A DNA stretch of 64,000 bases from Comamonas serinivorans (lineage in GTDB: Bacteria; Pseudomonadota; Gammaproteobacteria; Burkholderiales; Burkholderiaceae_C). Position numbers and translations under genes: made by a program. A model generated the notes under the pieces. It was not told the DNA's origin. It worked only from the letters and a program-made list of their open reading frames with translations, and did not search any database. Positions 7,926 through 17,396 of this stretch are shown in pieces (the first letter of the stretch is position 1; each line of letters opens with the position of its first letter). The stretch spans positions 1,798,001 to 1,862,000 of the forward strand of contig NZ_CP021455.1 of the NCBI RefSeq assembly GCF_002158865.1, in the 5' to 3' direction.

Positions 7926-10900
7926 ACCTGGCCCGGCCCTTCATCGAACGGCCCATCGCCACGCTGCTGCTGACGATTGGCCTGGCCATTGCGGGCATTG
8001 GCGCGTTCTTCGCGCTGCCGGTGGCGCGCCTGCCGTCGGTCGATTTTCCCGTCATCGTGGTCAGCGCCAGCATGCCGGGTGCCAGCCCGGCCGACATGGC
8101 CCGCAGCGTGGCGACGCCGCTGGAGCGCTACCTCGGCGTCATCTCGGGGGTCAACGAAATGACCTCGAACAGCTCCACGGGCTCGACCAGCGTGGTGCTG
8201 CAGTTCGACCTGGGACGCGACATCGACTCGGCGGCGCGGGACGTGCAGGCGGCCATCAATGCCGCGCGCACCGACCTGCCGACCAACCTGCGCGCCATGC
8301 CGACCTGGCGCAAGATGAACCCGGCCGGCATGCCGTTCCTCACCTTCGCGCTGACCTCGCCCACGCGCACGCCGGGCCAGATCTACGACGAGGTCAACAA
8401 CGTGCTGAGCCAGCGCCTGCTGCAGGTCGACGGCGTGGGCGACGTGACGATTGGCGGTGGGTCGCAGCCGGCGGTGCGCATCGAGCTGAACCCGTTCGCG
8501 CTCAACGACCTGGGCGTGTCCGGCGAGGACGTGCGGGCCGCGATTCAGGCCAACAACGCCAACCGGCCCAAGGGGGTGATCGAGATCGGGGGCACGGACG
8601 ACGGGCGCGCCCTGCAGGTGATGACGCCGGCCCCGGGCCTGAAGGCGGCCGACTACCGCGACCTGATCGTGGTGTCGCGGGCCAACGGCCAGGTGCGCTT
8701 GTCCGACGTGGCCCGCGTGACCGATGGCGTGCAGGACAGCCGCACCCTGGGCCTGTTCAACGGCCAGCCGGCCGTGATCGTCAACATCACGCAGGCCCCG
8801 AACGCCAACCTCATCGCCACCACCGACGCCATCTACGCGCTGTTGCCCTCGCTGCGCGCGCAGCTGCCGGCGGACGTGAGCCTGTCGGTGACCACCGACC
8901 GCACCGAGTCCGTGCGCGCCTCGCTGCACGAGGTCGAGATCACGCTCGTCGTGGCCATCGCGCTGGTGGTGCTGGTGGTGGGGCTGTTCCTGCGCAACCT
9001 GCGCGCGGCCGTCATCCCGGCCGTGGCCACGGTGGTGTCGTTGCTGGGCACGTTTGCCGTGATGTACGCGCTGGGCTACTCGCTCAACAACATCACCTTG
9101 ATGGCGCTGACGGTGGCGACCGGCTTCGTGGTCGACGACGCCATCGTGGTGCTGGAAAACGTGGCGCGCCACATGGAGGCCGGCATGTCGCGCCGCAAGG
9201 CGGCCTTGATCGGCGCCCGCGAGGTGGGCTTCACCGTGCTGTCCATCAGCCTGTCGCTGGTGGCGGTGTTCATCCCGCTGCTGTTCATGGGCGGGCAGAC
9301 CGGGCCGCTGTTCCAGGCCTTTGCCGTGTCGCTCTCGGCGGCGGTGATGATCTCGCTGGTCATCTCGTTGACGACCACGCCCATGTTGTGCGCCTTGCTG
9401 CTCAAGCTGGGCCACCGGCAGCTGCTGGTGACGCCGGAGGGGCGCCTGAGCTGGCGCCAGCGGCTGGGCGTGGCCTGGCACCGCATCCGCCACGGCGTGC
9501 CCACGGGCCACGGGGTGATCGAGCGGGGCTACGCGCGCGTGCTCGACTGGGCCCTGGCCATGCCGTGGCTGGTGGTGGCCCTCCTCGTCGTGACGGTGGG
9601 GCTCAACGTGTACCTGTTCGCGCACATCACCAAAGGCTACTTTCCCGAGCAGGACAACGGCCAGCTCATGGGGGGCCTGCGGGCCGACCAGAGCATTTCG
9701 GCCACGGCCATGAACGCCAAGCTGACCGAGGCCATCAAGATCATCCATGCCGACCCCGACGTGGAATCGGTGGTGGGCTTCAGCGGTGGCCGCTCCAGCG
9801 GCAGCGCTTTCCTCTCGGCCACGCTCAAGCCGCTGGGCCAGGGCCGCACCGTGCCGACGCGGGATGTGGTCAACCGCCTGCGCCCCCAGCTGAGCAAGAT
9901 CACCGGCTTGCAGGTGTTCTTGAACCCGGTGCAGGAGTTGCGCGCGGGCGGACGCAGTTCCAACTCCACCTACCAGTACACACTCAAGAGCGACAACCAG
10001 GCCACGCTGGACACCTGGGGCCAGCGGCTGATGGACCAGATGGCGACGGACGCGCGCCTGACCGATGTGGACGGCGGCCGGCCCGAAAACAACGTGGAGA
10101 CCTTCGTCAAGGTGGACCGCGACCTGGCCAACCAGCTCGGCGTCTCGCCCTCCGACATCAACAGCGCGCTCTACAACGCGTTTGGCCAGCGTTCGGTGGC
10201 CACCATGTATGCCGACTTGAACCAGTACTCGGTCATCATGGAGTGGCAGCAGCGCTACGCCCAATCGCCGCTGGCGCTCAAGGACGTGTACGTGCCGGCG
10301 CAGTTCGAGGTCAACACCACCACGGACGACGACGATCGGGTGTCGGCCAACCCGGGTCAGGCCAACGCCTCCACGGGGCAGGCGCTGTCCAGCACGCGCA
10401 CCCCCATGGTGCCGCTGTCGGCCTTCGCCAGCTTTTCGGAGCGGCCCGCGCCCAACAGCGTGCGCCACGACGGCGGCGAGCTGTCGGTCACGCTGTCGTT
10501 CAACCTGGCCGACGGCGTGTCGCTGGAGCAGGGCCGCCAGGCCGTGCAGGACGCGGAAAACGCCATCGGCATGCCCAACAGCGTGCGCGGCGCCTTCGCC
10601 GGCATCGCGGGGCAGGCCCAGTCCGACCAGTCGAACCAGGTGGTGCTCATCGTGGCGGCCCTGGTCGTGGTCTACATCGTGCTGGGCATCCTCTACGAAT
10701 CGCTGATCCACCCCATCACCGTGCTCACCACCTTGCCGTCGGCCGGGGTGGGCGCCTTGCTGGCCTTGCTGGCCCTGGGCATGGCGTTCGACATCATGGC
10801 GCTGATCGGCCTGTTCCTGCTGATCGGCATCGTGAAGAAGAACGCGATCATGATCATCGACTTCGCGCTCGACGCCGAGCGCGCGCGCGGGCTGACGGCG

Positions 10901-11215
10901 GTGCAGGCCGTGAAAGAGGCCTGCATGCTGCGCTTTCGCCCCATCGTCATGACCACGCTGGCCGCCGGCCTGGGCGCCTTGCCCCTGGCCATCGGCTTTG
11001 GCCAGGGCTTCGAGCTGCGCCAGCCGCTGGGCGTGACCATCGTGGGCGGCCTCATCGTCAGCCAGGTGCTGACCCTGGTCACCACGCCCGTGGTTTATGT
11101 GCTGATGGACAAGCTGCGTCGCAAGGCGGACGAACGGCACCTGGCCCGGGATCTGGCGGCCGACCCCGCCGACGCCGGGGCCGCCGCCGATGTCCATCCC
11201 CGGCCCGCTGCCTGA
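7922..11215 (+). CDS. mdtC: RND multidrug efflux pump, second of a pair (MdtC-like)
   Basis: The second RND subunit has 1097 residues. It begins MNLARPFIERPIATLLLTIGL and has the proton-relay helix VATGFVVDDAIVVLENVARH and the later VKKNAIMIIDFALDAERARG. The YNAFGQRSVATMYADLNQY stretch parallels the same place in the partner pump. The ATG overlaps the previous stop, which indicates translational coupling and 1:1 synthesis as expected for a heteromeric pump. A Thr/Asp-rich stretch with Ser and Asn (about residues 800-830) lies in the second periplasmic loop. The outer-membrane factor gene follows after 25 nt. Confidence 0.92.
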   Translation: MNLARPFIERPIATLLLTIGLAIAGIGAFFALPVARLPSVDFPVIVVSASMPGASPADMARSVATPLERYLGVISGVNEMTSNSSTGSTSVVLQFDLGRDIDSAARDVQAAINAARTDLPTNLRAMPTWRKMNPAGMPFLTFALTSPTRTPGQIYDEVNNVLSQRLLQVDGVGDVTIGGGSQPAVRIELNPFALNDLGVSGEDVRAAIQANNANRPKGVIEIGGTDDGRALQVMTPAPGLKAADYRDLIVVSRANGQVRLSDVARVTDGVQDSRTLGLFNGQPAVIVNITQAPNANLIATTDAIYALLPSLRAQLPADVSLSVTTDRTESVRASLHEVEITLVVAIALVVLVVGLFLRNLRAAVIPAVATVVSLLGTFAVMYALGYSLNNITLMALTVATGFVVDDAIVVLENVARHMEAGMSRRKAALIGAREVGFTVLSISLSLVAVFIPLLFMGGQTGPLFQAFAVSLSAAVMISLVISLTTTPMLCALLLKLGHRQLLVTPEGRLSWRQRLGVAWHRIRHGVPTGHGVIERGYARVLDWALAMPWLVVALLVVTVGLNVYLFAHITKGYFPEQDNGQLMGGLRADQSISATAMNAKLTEAIKIIHADPDVESVVGFSGGRSSGSAFLSATLKPLGQGRTVPTRDVVNRLRPQLSKITGLQVFLNPVQELRAGGRSSNSTYQYTLKSDNQATLDTWGQRLMDQMATDARLTDVDGGRPENNVETFVKVDRDLANQLGVSPSDINSALYNAFGQRSVATMYADLNQYSVIMEWQQRYAQSPLALKDVYVPAQFEVNTTTDDDDRVSANPGQANASTGQALSSTRTPMVPLSAFASFSERPAPNSVRHDGGELSVTLSFNLADGVSLEQGRQAVQDAENAIGMPNSVRGAFAGIAGQAQSDQSNQVVLIVAALVVVYIVLGILYESLIHPITVLTTLPSAGVGALLALLALGMAFDIMALIGLFLLIGIVKKNAIMIIDFALDAERARGLTAVQAVKEACMLRFRPIVMTTLAAGLGALPLAIGFGQGFELRQPLGVTIVGGLIVSQVLTLVTTPVVYVLMDKLRRKADERHLARDLAADPADAGAAADVHPRPAA

Positions 11216-11240
11216 AGGCTGTTCAACCTTTGCTTTTGCC

Positions 11241-12737
11241 ATGAACAAACCCCCTGTATGGCCGTTGGCCGATGTCCCCGTTAACGAAAAGGGTCGATAC
11301 CCCGGTCATCGGCTAAACCTCACACCCCGTCAGCCGGCCCGCGCCGCCCTGGCCGCGCTGTGCGCCAGCGTGGCGCTGCTGGCGGGCTGCAGCCTCACGC
11401 CTCCGCTGGCTGACGTGGCGCCCGCCCTCAACACGTCGTGGAAATCGGCCCAGCCCGAGCCCGGTTTCACCTCGACCGAACAGGCCGGGCGCTGGGCCCA
11501 GGGCGAGTGGTGGGCCCTGTTCGACGACCCCACGCTGAACGGACTGGTGCAGCGGGCCAACGCCGCCAACCAGAACGTGGCCCTGGCCGTGGCCAATGTG
11601 GCCCAGGCGCAGGCGGCGCTGGCCAGCCAGCGGGCCAGCCTGTTCCCGACGCTGGGCGCCACCGTGTCCACCTCGCGCAGCGGTGGCGACGAACGTTCGA
11701 CCAGCAATGCGGCGGCCGTGGGCCTGAACGCCAGCTGGGCTCCGGATCTCTGGGGCCGGCTGAAGGAGTCCGTGCGGGCCCAGCAGGCGAATGTGCAGGC
11801 CAGCGAAGCCGACCTGGCGGCGGCGCGCCTGTCGGTGCAAGGGTCGTTGGTGAACGCTTACCTGGCCCTGCGCGAAGCCGATGTCGAGCTGAGCCTGCTG
11901 GACGACACCATCGCCGGCTACGAGCGCAGCGCGGCCATCACGCAAAACCGCTACGACGTGGGCACGGCGGCGCGCACCGATGCGCTGCAGGCGCAGGCCA
12001 CACTGGCCAGCGCGCGCGCCAGCCGCGTGGCGCTGCAGCGCACGCGCACCGGCTACGAGAACGCCATGGCGCTGCTGCTGGGGGTGGTGCCGGCCGATTT
12101 CACGCTGCCCTCCGCCGAATGGCGCCAGACGCTGCCGTCCGTGCCGGTGCAGCTGCCGTCGCTGTTGCTGCTGCGCCGGCCCGATGTGGCGGCGGCAGAG
12201 CGCGCCGTGGTGGCCGCCAACGCCCAGATCGGCGTGGCGCGGGCGGCGTACTTCCCCGATTTTTCACTCAGCGCCGGCCTGGACGGCAGTGCCAGCAACC
12301 TGTCGCGCCTGGTGTCGGCGCCCGCGCTGGCGTGGTCGCTGGGCCTGTCGCTGGCGCAGTCGATCTTCGACGGGGGCTCGCGCTCGGCCCAGGTCGATGC
12401 CGCGCGCGCCAGCTACGACGCCGCCGTGGCGCGCTACCGCCAGTCGGCCCTGACGGCCGTCGGCGAGGTCGAAGACCAGCTGCTGGCGTTGAACACCCTA
12501 GCCGAGCAGACCGAGCAGACGCGTCAAAGCGCCGACATCGCCCAGCGCGTGGAGCAGCAGATGCTCAACCGTTACCAGGCCGGCCTGTCGGACTACACCG
12601 AGGTGGTGAGCGCCCAGGCCAGCGCCATCAGCGCGCGCCGCTCGGTGCTGCAGCTGCAGCTGCAGCGCCAGCAGGCCGTGGTGGCGCTGATCCAGGCCGT
12701 GGGCGGTGGCTGGCAGGCGGACTGGGCAGCGAACTAG
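11241..12737 (+). CDS. Outer-membrane efflux lipoprotein (OprM/NodT family)
   Basis: This is the channel part of the preceding efflux system: 498 residues from ATG 11241, with the two-fold repeated helical barrel of the TolC/OprM family (ALAVANVAQAQAALASQ; LRRPDVAAAERAVVAANAQIG). The lipobox LLAGC places the lipidated cysteine at residue 50. A signal peptide of 49 residues is unusually long. The excess comes from a palindromic repeat encoding about 18 residues (V6 to H23) between MNKPP and a normal-looking signal peptide core. An ATG at 11190 is also in frame but lies within the end of the previous gene. No clear ribosome site precedes 11241, so coupling to the upstream gene is likely. Confidence 0.88.
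   Translation: MNKPPVWPLADVPVNEKGRYPGHRLNLTPRQPARAALAALCASVALLAGCSLTPPLADVAPALNTSWKSAQPEPGFTSTEQAGRWAQGEWWALFDDPTLNGLVQRANAANQNVALAVANVAQAQAALASQRASLFPTLGATVSTSRSGGDERSTSNAAAVGLNASWAPDLWGRLKESVRAQQANVQASEADLAAARLSVQGSLVNAYLALREADVELSLLDDTIAGYERSAAITQNRYDVGTAARTDALQAQATLASARASRVALQRTRTGYENAMALLLGVVPADFTLPSAEWRQTLPSVPVQLPSLLLLRRPDVAAAERAVVAANAQIGVARAAYFPDFSLSAGLDGSASNLSRLVSAPALAWSLGLSLAQSIFDGGSRSAQVDAARASYDAAVARYRQSALTAVGEVEDQLLALNTLAEQTEQTRQSADIAQRVEQQMLNRYQAGLSDYTEVVSAQASAISARRSVLQLQLQRQQAVVALIQAVGGGWQADWAAN
11256..11300. repeat. GTAT palindrome, copy C (inside signal peptide of outer-membrane factor)
   Basis: A 45-nt copy, GTAT to ATAC, with centre CCCGTTAACG. It is translated as VWPLADVPVNEKGRY in the N-region of the lipoprotein signal peptide. 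The inner part departs from the common spacing, but outer ends and flanks (CTGTATGG, ATACCCC) fit. Confidence 0.7.
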
Positions 12738-12760
12738 TCACCGGTTGAATGCTGAGCAGA

Positions 12761-12806
12761 GTATGCATCGGTTCTCGTTGTTTGAATGACGAGAGGCGAT
12801 GAATAC
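12761..12806. repeat. 46-bp GTAT palindrome, copy D
   Basis: One of the best palindromes: outer GCAGAGTATGCATCG pairs with CGATGAATACTGC and inner TCTCGT with ACGAGA. 46 nt. It starts 23 nt after the efflux operon stop codon and before the 3' end of the convergent methyltransferase. Confidence 0.92.
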
Positions 12807-12828
12807 TGCTGCCTGAGTGGCCAGTGAG

Positions 12829-13473
12829 TCAGTTCACGCGGTACGCGAGGGCCCAGTCGTGCGGCCACGTGTCAAGCTGCACGTCGCTGGCCATGCCGTG
12901 CACCTGCGCGCGCACCTCATCGGGTGTGGGAAAGGTTTTGAGTACACGGTGAGTGGTGCCATCGCTCAGGCGACGGCACTGGAAGGTGTTGCCTTCGGCA
13001 TCGGTGTCGGCCAGTGGCGTGCTGCTGCCCGCCACCCAGCGGTTGTCGAGGAAGACGACGCGTGCACCGGGCCGCAGCGTGGCATGCAGGCCCCGCAGGA
13101 AGCCGGGCAGACGAGAGCGCGGCACGTGCGACCACCAGAAGCCGGCGAAGCAGGCGTCGAACGGGCAGGTCGGCAAGGTGGGTAGGGCCGGCAACGCATA
13201 GGCGTCACCCTGAACGAACTGCACCGAGGCCTGCGGCACGCGTTGGCGCGCCAGGGCCAGGGTGGCCGGGTTGGCATCGAAGGCCAGCACCTCGCGCACG
13301 TGCGGGGCGAAGCACCGCGTCCAGTAGCCGGTGCCACAGGCCACCTCCAGCACCGAGCCCTGGCCCAGCACCGGGGGCAGCCAGGCTTCGATGGCACGCC
13401 AATCGCTCTGGCGTTCGGGTTTGGCATACACCAGATCGTATTCAGGGGCGCGGGCGGCGTAGTCGTCCAACAT
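12829..13473 (-). CDS. Class I SAM-dependent methyltransferase
   Basis: A 214-residue protein with the Rossmann-type methyltransferase core. The glycine-rich SAM motif is VLEVACGTGYWT, followed by the acidic loop VLAFDANPATLALAR and QGDAYALP. The region after it (FDACFAGFWWSHVPR) resembles methyltransferase_25/11-type small-molecule enzymes; the acceptor is not evident. I chose ATG 13473 (MLDDYAARAPEYDLVY), because the longer frame adds a Pro/Arg-rich stretch without family likeness. The gene converges with the efflux operon and diverges from uvrD. Confidence 0.82.
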   Translation of the reverse strand: MLDDYAARAPEYDLVYAKPERQSDWRAIEAWLPPVLGQGSVLEVACGTGYWTRCFAPHVREVLAFDANPATLALARQRVPQASVQFVQGDAYALPALPTLPTCPFDACFAGFWWSHVPRSRLPGFLRGLHATLRPGARVVFLDNRWVAGSSTPLADTDAEGNTFQCRRLSDGTTHRVLKTFPTPDEVRAQVHGMASDVQLDTWPHDWALAYRVN

Positions 13474-13631
13474 GGGCAGGTCGTGTGGGTGACGCGGTGG
13501 CACGGGTGCCCTCGATGCTAAGCGGATGGGGCTTGCGGTGCTGCGGACCCTCACGCCTACAATGGGCGCTCACCCCCCGCCCTTGCGGCCTCAGGCCTCC
13601 AGCTGCCTGAGGTGCGGGCATGTGTTGATGA

Positions 13632-13677
13632 GTATGCGCCTGTTGCCGTTGATTGCATGACGGAAATCGGGGTGTAC
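13632..13677. repeat. 46-bp GTAT palindrome, copy E
   Basis: GTAT-N10-CCG-N12-CGG-N10-GTAC, 46 nt, between the divergent methyltransferase and uvrD genes, ending 57 nt before the uvrD start. The last tetramer is GTAC instead of ATAC. The frame upstream of uvrD runs through it without stop, which makes an over-long N-terminus possible in automatic calls. Confidence 0.88.
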
Positions 13678-13734
13678 TGGGTGCCGATGTGCCATCAGCG
13701 CCACATGCGCCGCCCAGGCGCGGTTTCCATTTCC

Positions 13735-16218
13735 ATGACCTTTGACCTGTTTTCATCGCCGGAACCCACGCCGTCTCCGGCGCCATCGCCTCTGCTGGAT
13801 GGGCTGAACGCCGAGCAGGCCGCCGCCGTCACCTTGCCCGATGCGCACGCGCTGATTTTGGCCGGCGCCGGTTCGGGCAAGACGCGCGTGCTGACCACGC
13901 GCATCGCCTGGCTGCTGCACATGGGCCGCGTGTCGCCAGGCGGCATCCTGGCCGTCACCTTCACCAACAAGGCCGCGCGCGAGATGCAGGCGCGCCTGGG
14001 GGCCATGCTGCCGCTCAACATCCGCGGCATGTGGATGGGGACCTTCCACGGCTTGTGCAACCGCATGCTGCGCGCGCACCACCAGGCCGCGCAGCTGCCG
14101 GCCACGTTCCAGATCCTGGACATGCAGGACCAGCAGTCGGCCATCAAGCGGCTGATCAAGCAGTTTGGGGTCGATGAGGAGCGCTTTCCGCCCAAGCAGG
14201 TGATGTGGTTCATCAACGGCTGCAAGGAGGAGGGCATGCGGCCGGGCGATGTGTCCGTGCGCGACGAGGAGTCGCGCAAGAAGGTCGAGCTCTACCAGCT
14301 GTACCAGGACCAGTGTCAGCGCGAGGGCGTGGTGGACTTCGCCGAGCTGCTGCTGCGCAGCTACGAGCTGCTGCGCGACCACGCGCCGATCCGCGACCAT
14401 TACCAGCGTCGGTTCCGCCACATCCTGGTCGACGAGTTTCAGGACACCAACCGCCTGCAGTACCTCTGGCTCAAGCAGCTGGCGGGCACGGGCAGCAGCG
14501 TGTTCGCCGTGGGTGACGACGACCAGAGCATCTACGCCTTTCGCGGCGCGCGCGTGGGCAACATGGCCGACTTCGTGCGTGAGTTCGACGTGCAGCACCA
14601 GATCAAGCTGGAGGAGAACTACCGCAGCCATGGCCACATCCTGGACTCGGCCAATGCGCTGATCGCCCACAACACCCAGCGCCTGGGCAAGAACCTGCGC
14701 ACGGCGCAGGGCGCGGGCGAGCCCGTGCGCGTGTTCGAGGCGCCCAGCGACCTGGCCGAGGCGGCCTGGCTGGTGGACGAGATGAAGCACCTGTCGCGCG
14801 ACGATGGCGTGCCCTTGCACGAGATCGCCGTGCTTTACCGCAGCAACGCGCAAAGCCGTGTCATCGAAACGGCGCTGGCGCAATCGGGGCTGGCCTATCG
14901 CGTGTACGGGGGCTTGCGCTTTTTCGAGCGGGCCGAGATCAAGCACGCGCTGGCCTACCTGCGTTTGCTGGAAACGCCGAGCGACGACACCAGTTTTTTG
15001 CGCGTGGTGAACTTTCCGGCGCGCGGCATCGGTGCACGCAGCATCGAGGCCCTGCAGACGCAGGCGCGGGCGCTGGGGCTGCCGCTGTACACGGCGGCCA
15101 AGGGCATGACCGGCCGGGCCGGAACGCTGCTGCAGTCGTTCGTGGCCTTGATCGAGGTCATGCGCGAGCAGGCGCAGGGCCTGTCCCTGCGCGAGGTGGT
15201 GGACCTGATGCTGGAGCAGAGCGGCCTGGTCGAGCACTACCGCGGCGAGCGCGATGGCGGCGACCGGATCGAGAACCTGCAGGAGTTGGCGTCGGCGGCC
15301 GAGGCGTTTGTGCGGCTGGAAGGCTTCCACACCGACCAGGCGGCGCTGCCGACCACGTCCGAGGGTGTGACCCTGACGCAGGGCCTGGCCAGCCAGGGCC
15401 TCAGCGGCGACGCGTTGGATCAAGCGATGCTGGAATCGCGCGATGCGCCGGGCGGCCAACCCGCGCCCGACTACGTCGACCTGGACACCGGCGAGACGCT
15501 GTCGCCGCTGGCCGCGTTTTTGACGCATGCCGCGCTGGAAGCTGGTGACAACCAGGCGCAGGCGGGGCAGGACGCGGTGCAGCTGATGACCGTGCATGCC
15601 AGCAAGGGGCTGGAGTTCGACGTGGTGTTCATCACGGGGCTGGAAGAGGGGCTGTTTCCGCATGAAAACAGTGCCGCCGACACGGCGGGGCTGGAAGAGG
15701 AGCGGCGCCTGATGTACGTCGCCATCACGCGTGCACGCCAACGGCTGTACCTGTCGCACACCCAGACGCGTTTGCTGCATGGCCAGTCGCGCTACAACTT
15801 CCGCAGCCGCTTCCTCGACGAAGTGCCCAGCGAATGCGTGCAGTGGCTCACCCCCAAGAGCGGCGGGTTCGGGTCGGGCGTGGGCGCCAGCCTGGCGCAT
15901 GGCGGCCAGTACGGGCGCATGCCGGCCTGGAGCAAAGACAGCGGTTTCGGGCGCAGCGCCTCGAATGCCTACCCGGGCCAGCCGGCCTGGAGCGCCCCCA
16001 ACCTGACGAATGCCCCCCTGGAACGCCCGCCGGTGCAGACCAGCGCCGGGCAGGCGCTGCGCGCGGGCATGCAGGTGTTCCACAACAAGTTTGGCGAAGG
16101 CAAGGTGCTGGCGGTGGAGGGCAGCGGCACCGATGGCAAAGCGCAGGTCAGCTTCACGCGCCATGGCACCAAATGGCTGTCGCTGGCCGTGGCCAAGTTG
16201 ACGGTGGTGGAGACCTGA
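13735..16218 (+). CDS. uvrD: ATP-dependent DNA helicase UvrD/PcrA
   Basis: A 3'-5' superfamily 1A helicase used in excision and mismatch repair, 827 residues. Motifs in order are: Walker A GAGSGKT (44-50), VDEFQDTN (about 232-239), GDDDQSIYAFRGA (about 259-271), TVHASKGLEFDVVFITGLEEG (about 618) and YVAITRARQRL (about 660). The C-terminal 45 residues (HNKFGEGKVLAVEG...GTKWL) are the Tudor-like extension of PcrA/UvrD that contacts RNA polymerase in studied homologues. I start at ATG 13735 (MTFDLFSSPEP). An in-frame ATG at 13612 would translate the palindromic repeat and gives no family likeness. Confidence 0.93.
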   Translation: MTFDLFSSPEPTPSPAPSPLLDGLNAEQAAAVTLPDAHALILAGAGSGKTRVLTTRIAWLLHMGRVSPGGILAVTFTNKAAREMQARLGAMLPLNIRGMWMGTFHGLCNRMLRAHHQAAQLPATFQILDMQDQQSAIKRLIKQFGVDEERFPPKQVMWFINGCKEEGMRPGDVSVRDEESRKKVELYQLYQDQCQREGVVDFAELLLRSYELLRDHAPIRDHYQRRFRHILVDEFQDTNRLQYLWLKQLAGTGSSVFAVGDDDQSIYAFRGARVGNMADFVREFDVQHQIKLEENYRSHGHILDSANALIAHNTQRLGKNLRTAQGAGEPVRVFEAPSDLAEAAWLVDEMKHLSRDDGVPLHEIAVLYRSNAQSRVIETALAQSGLAYRVYGGLRFFERAEIKHALAYLRLLETPSDDTSFLRVVNFPARGIGARSIEALQTQARALGLPLYTAAKGMTGRAGTLLQSFVALIEVMREQAQGLSLREVVDLMLEQSGLVEHYRGERDGGDRIENLQELASAAEAFVRLEGFHTDQAALPTTSEGVTLTQGLASQGLSGDALDQAMLESRDAPGGQPAPDYVDLDTGETLSPLAAFLTHAALEAGDNQAQAGQDAVQLMTVHASKGLEFDVVFITGLEEGLFPHENSAADTAGLEEERRLMYVAITRARQRLYLSHTQTRLLHGQSRYNFRSRFLDEVPSECVQWLTPKSGGFGSGVGASLAHGGQYGRMPAWSKDSGFGRSASNAYPGQPAWSAPNLTNAPLERPPVQTSAGQALRAGMQVFHNKFGEGKVLAVEGSGTDGKAQVSFTRHGTKWLSLAVAKLTVVET

Positions 16219-16329
16219 CGGCACTCCCGCGGGTTGCAACGTGGACAGGTCTGATGACCGCTGAAGGAAGCCCGGTTGTGACGCAAGGCGGTCGCGCGGC
16301 CAAATCCTGCCACCTGACCAACTCGGCGC

Positions 16330-16353
16330 AAAAAAGCCGCCCGGGAGGGCGGC
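16330..16353 (-). terminator. Rho-independent terminator of glycine-rich protein gene
   Basis: GCCGCC and GGCGGC arms around CGGGAG, followed on the minus strand by six T. It lies about 90 nt past the stop of the minus-strand gene ending at 16446. Confidence 0.8.
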
Positions 16354-16445
16354 TGTGCAGTGGGGCCATGGCGTGGGACGAGTGCCACGCCGTGCGCTGG
16401 GGGCGTTGTCCATGGCAGAGACAGGCCTGGGCCAATGGGAACGCT

Positions 16446-17396
16446 TCATCGCAGTGGTGGCAGGCCCAGCCGCGCACGGATGATGGGATCCGTGTACTGC
16501 TGCGCGGCTTGCGTGTCGGTTGCCACGGGTTGGGCATCGGCCGGCAGCGCGGTCGCAACATGGGTGCCGGGGCAGGGCGTGCCAGCCGCTTCCATCGCCT
16601 TGGCGATTTCAGCCTTTTGGCACAAGCGTGCCCGCGCAGCCCCGGGGAGACCTGCGGCGCGCAGGGCTTCGGCGTCGTAGCGCATGTCGCAGCTCGGATC
16701 TGTCCAGGTGGAGCCAAACGAAATGCCGAAGGACACGCCCTGGGCCCCCGCGCTGGTTGAGCCCATGCAGGTGCCGTTGCTGGCGGCCAAGGGCGCCGCG
16801 TAGGCGGTGGCGACGGGGTTGCGCGCCTGCGCCTCGTACATCACGGTGTCGCCGTTCACCGTCATGCTGTTGGCCTGCGTTTGTGGACCGCCGGTCAGGG
16901 TGTTGCCACCACTGTTGGCAGACGATGAGCCACCGGCACCCCCGTAGCCGCTGCCGCCTGCACCGCCGGATCCGCCGTAGCCGCCTGCGCCACCGGATCC
17001 TCCCAGGCCGCCCGCACCGCCCGCGCCGCCGGATCCACCGGTTGCGAAGGCCCCGTTGATGTTGCGGTTGGCGCTGTTGCCGGAACCGATGACGGCGGAG
17101 TTGGACGAGGAGTTGCCGGAATCTCGCACGCTACCGCCTGTGGCGTTGCCGCCCTGGCCGATTCCAACCCCTATGCCCACACCCACGCCGGTGCCGCTAC
17201 CGCCTGCGCCGCCATGGTTTGTGGTGCCTGGAGGAGGCGAGGGAGGGGGTGAGGGCGGAGGAGGTGGGGTGCCGCAACCATTGGTCTGCTGCCCCACGCC
17301 ACAGCCTCCGTTACCGCCTCCGTTGTTGCCGGGAGCGGCGCTGGCCGCATTGCAGATGGTGACCAGTGCCGTCAGGAAAAGAATGACGTTTTTCAT
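16446..17396 (-). CDS. Secreted glycine-rich repeat protein, function unknown
   Basis: 316 residues with a clear signal peptide, MKNVILFLTALVTICNAASA. The mature part begins with a Gly/Asn stretch and a cysteine pair (GGCGVGQQTNGCG), then polyproline blocks, then about 90 residues of GGSGGAGG-type repeats with Asn/Ser clusters (SGNSSSNSAVIGSGNSANRN). The C-terminal third is ordinary sequence with single cysteines (NGTCMGSTS, PSCDMRYD, ARLCQKAEIAKAMEAAG, GTPCPG). It is predicted to be exported. The C-terminal part resembles that of small phage-spike or surface-exposed hypothetical proteins of Burkholderiales, but I do not recognise a named family. It is single, followed by its own terminator. 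Confidence 0.7.
   Translation of the reverse strand: MKNVILFLTALVTICNAASAAPGNNGGGNGGCGVGQQTNGCGTPPPPPSPPPSPPPGTTNHGGAGGSGTGVGVGIGVGIGQGGNATGGSVRDSGNSSSNSAVIGSGNSANRNINGAFATGGSGGAGGAGGLGGSGGAGGYGGSGGAGGSGYGGAGGSSSANSGGNTLTGGPQTQANSMTVNGDTVMYEAQARNPVATAYAAPLAASNGTCMGSTSAGAQGVSFGISFGSTWTDPSCDMRYDAEALRAAGLPGAARARLCQKAEIAKAMEAAGTPCPGTHVATALPADAQPVATDTQAAQQYTDPIIRARLGLPPLR

Noticed and set aside
7861..11244. Second long plus-strand frame overlapping the MdtC-like gene
   Set aside because: Out-of-frame reading of the pump gene, Arg/Gly/Pro-rich without motifs.
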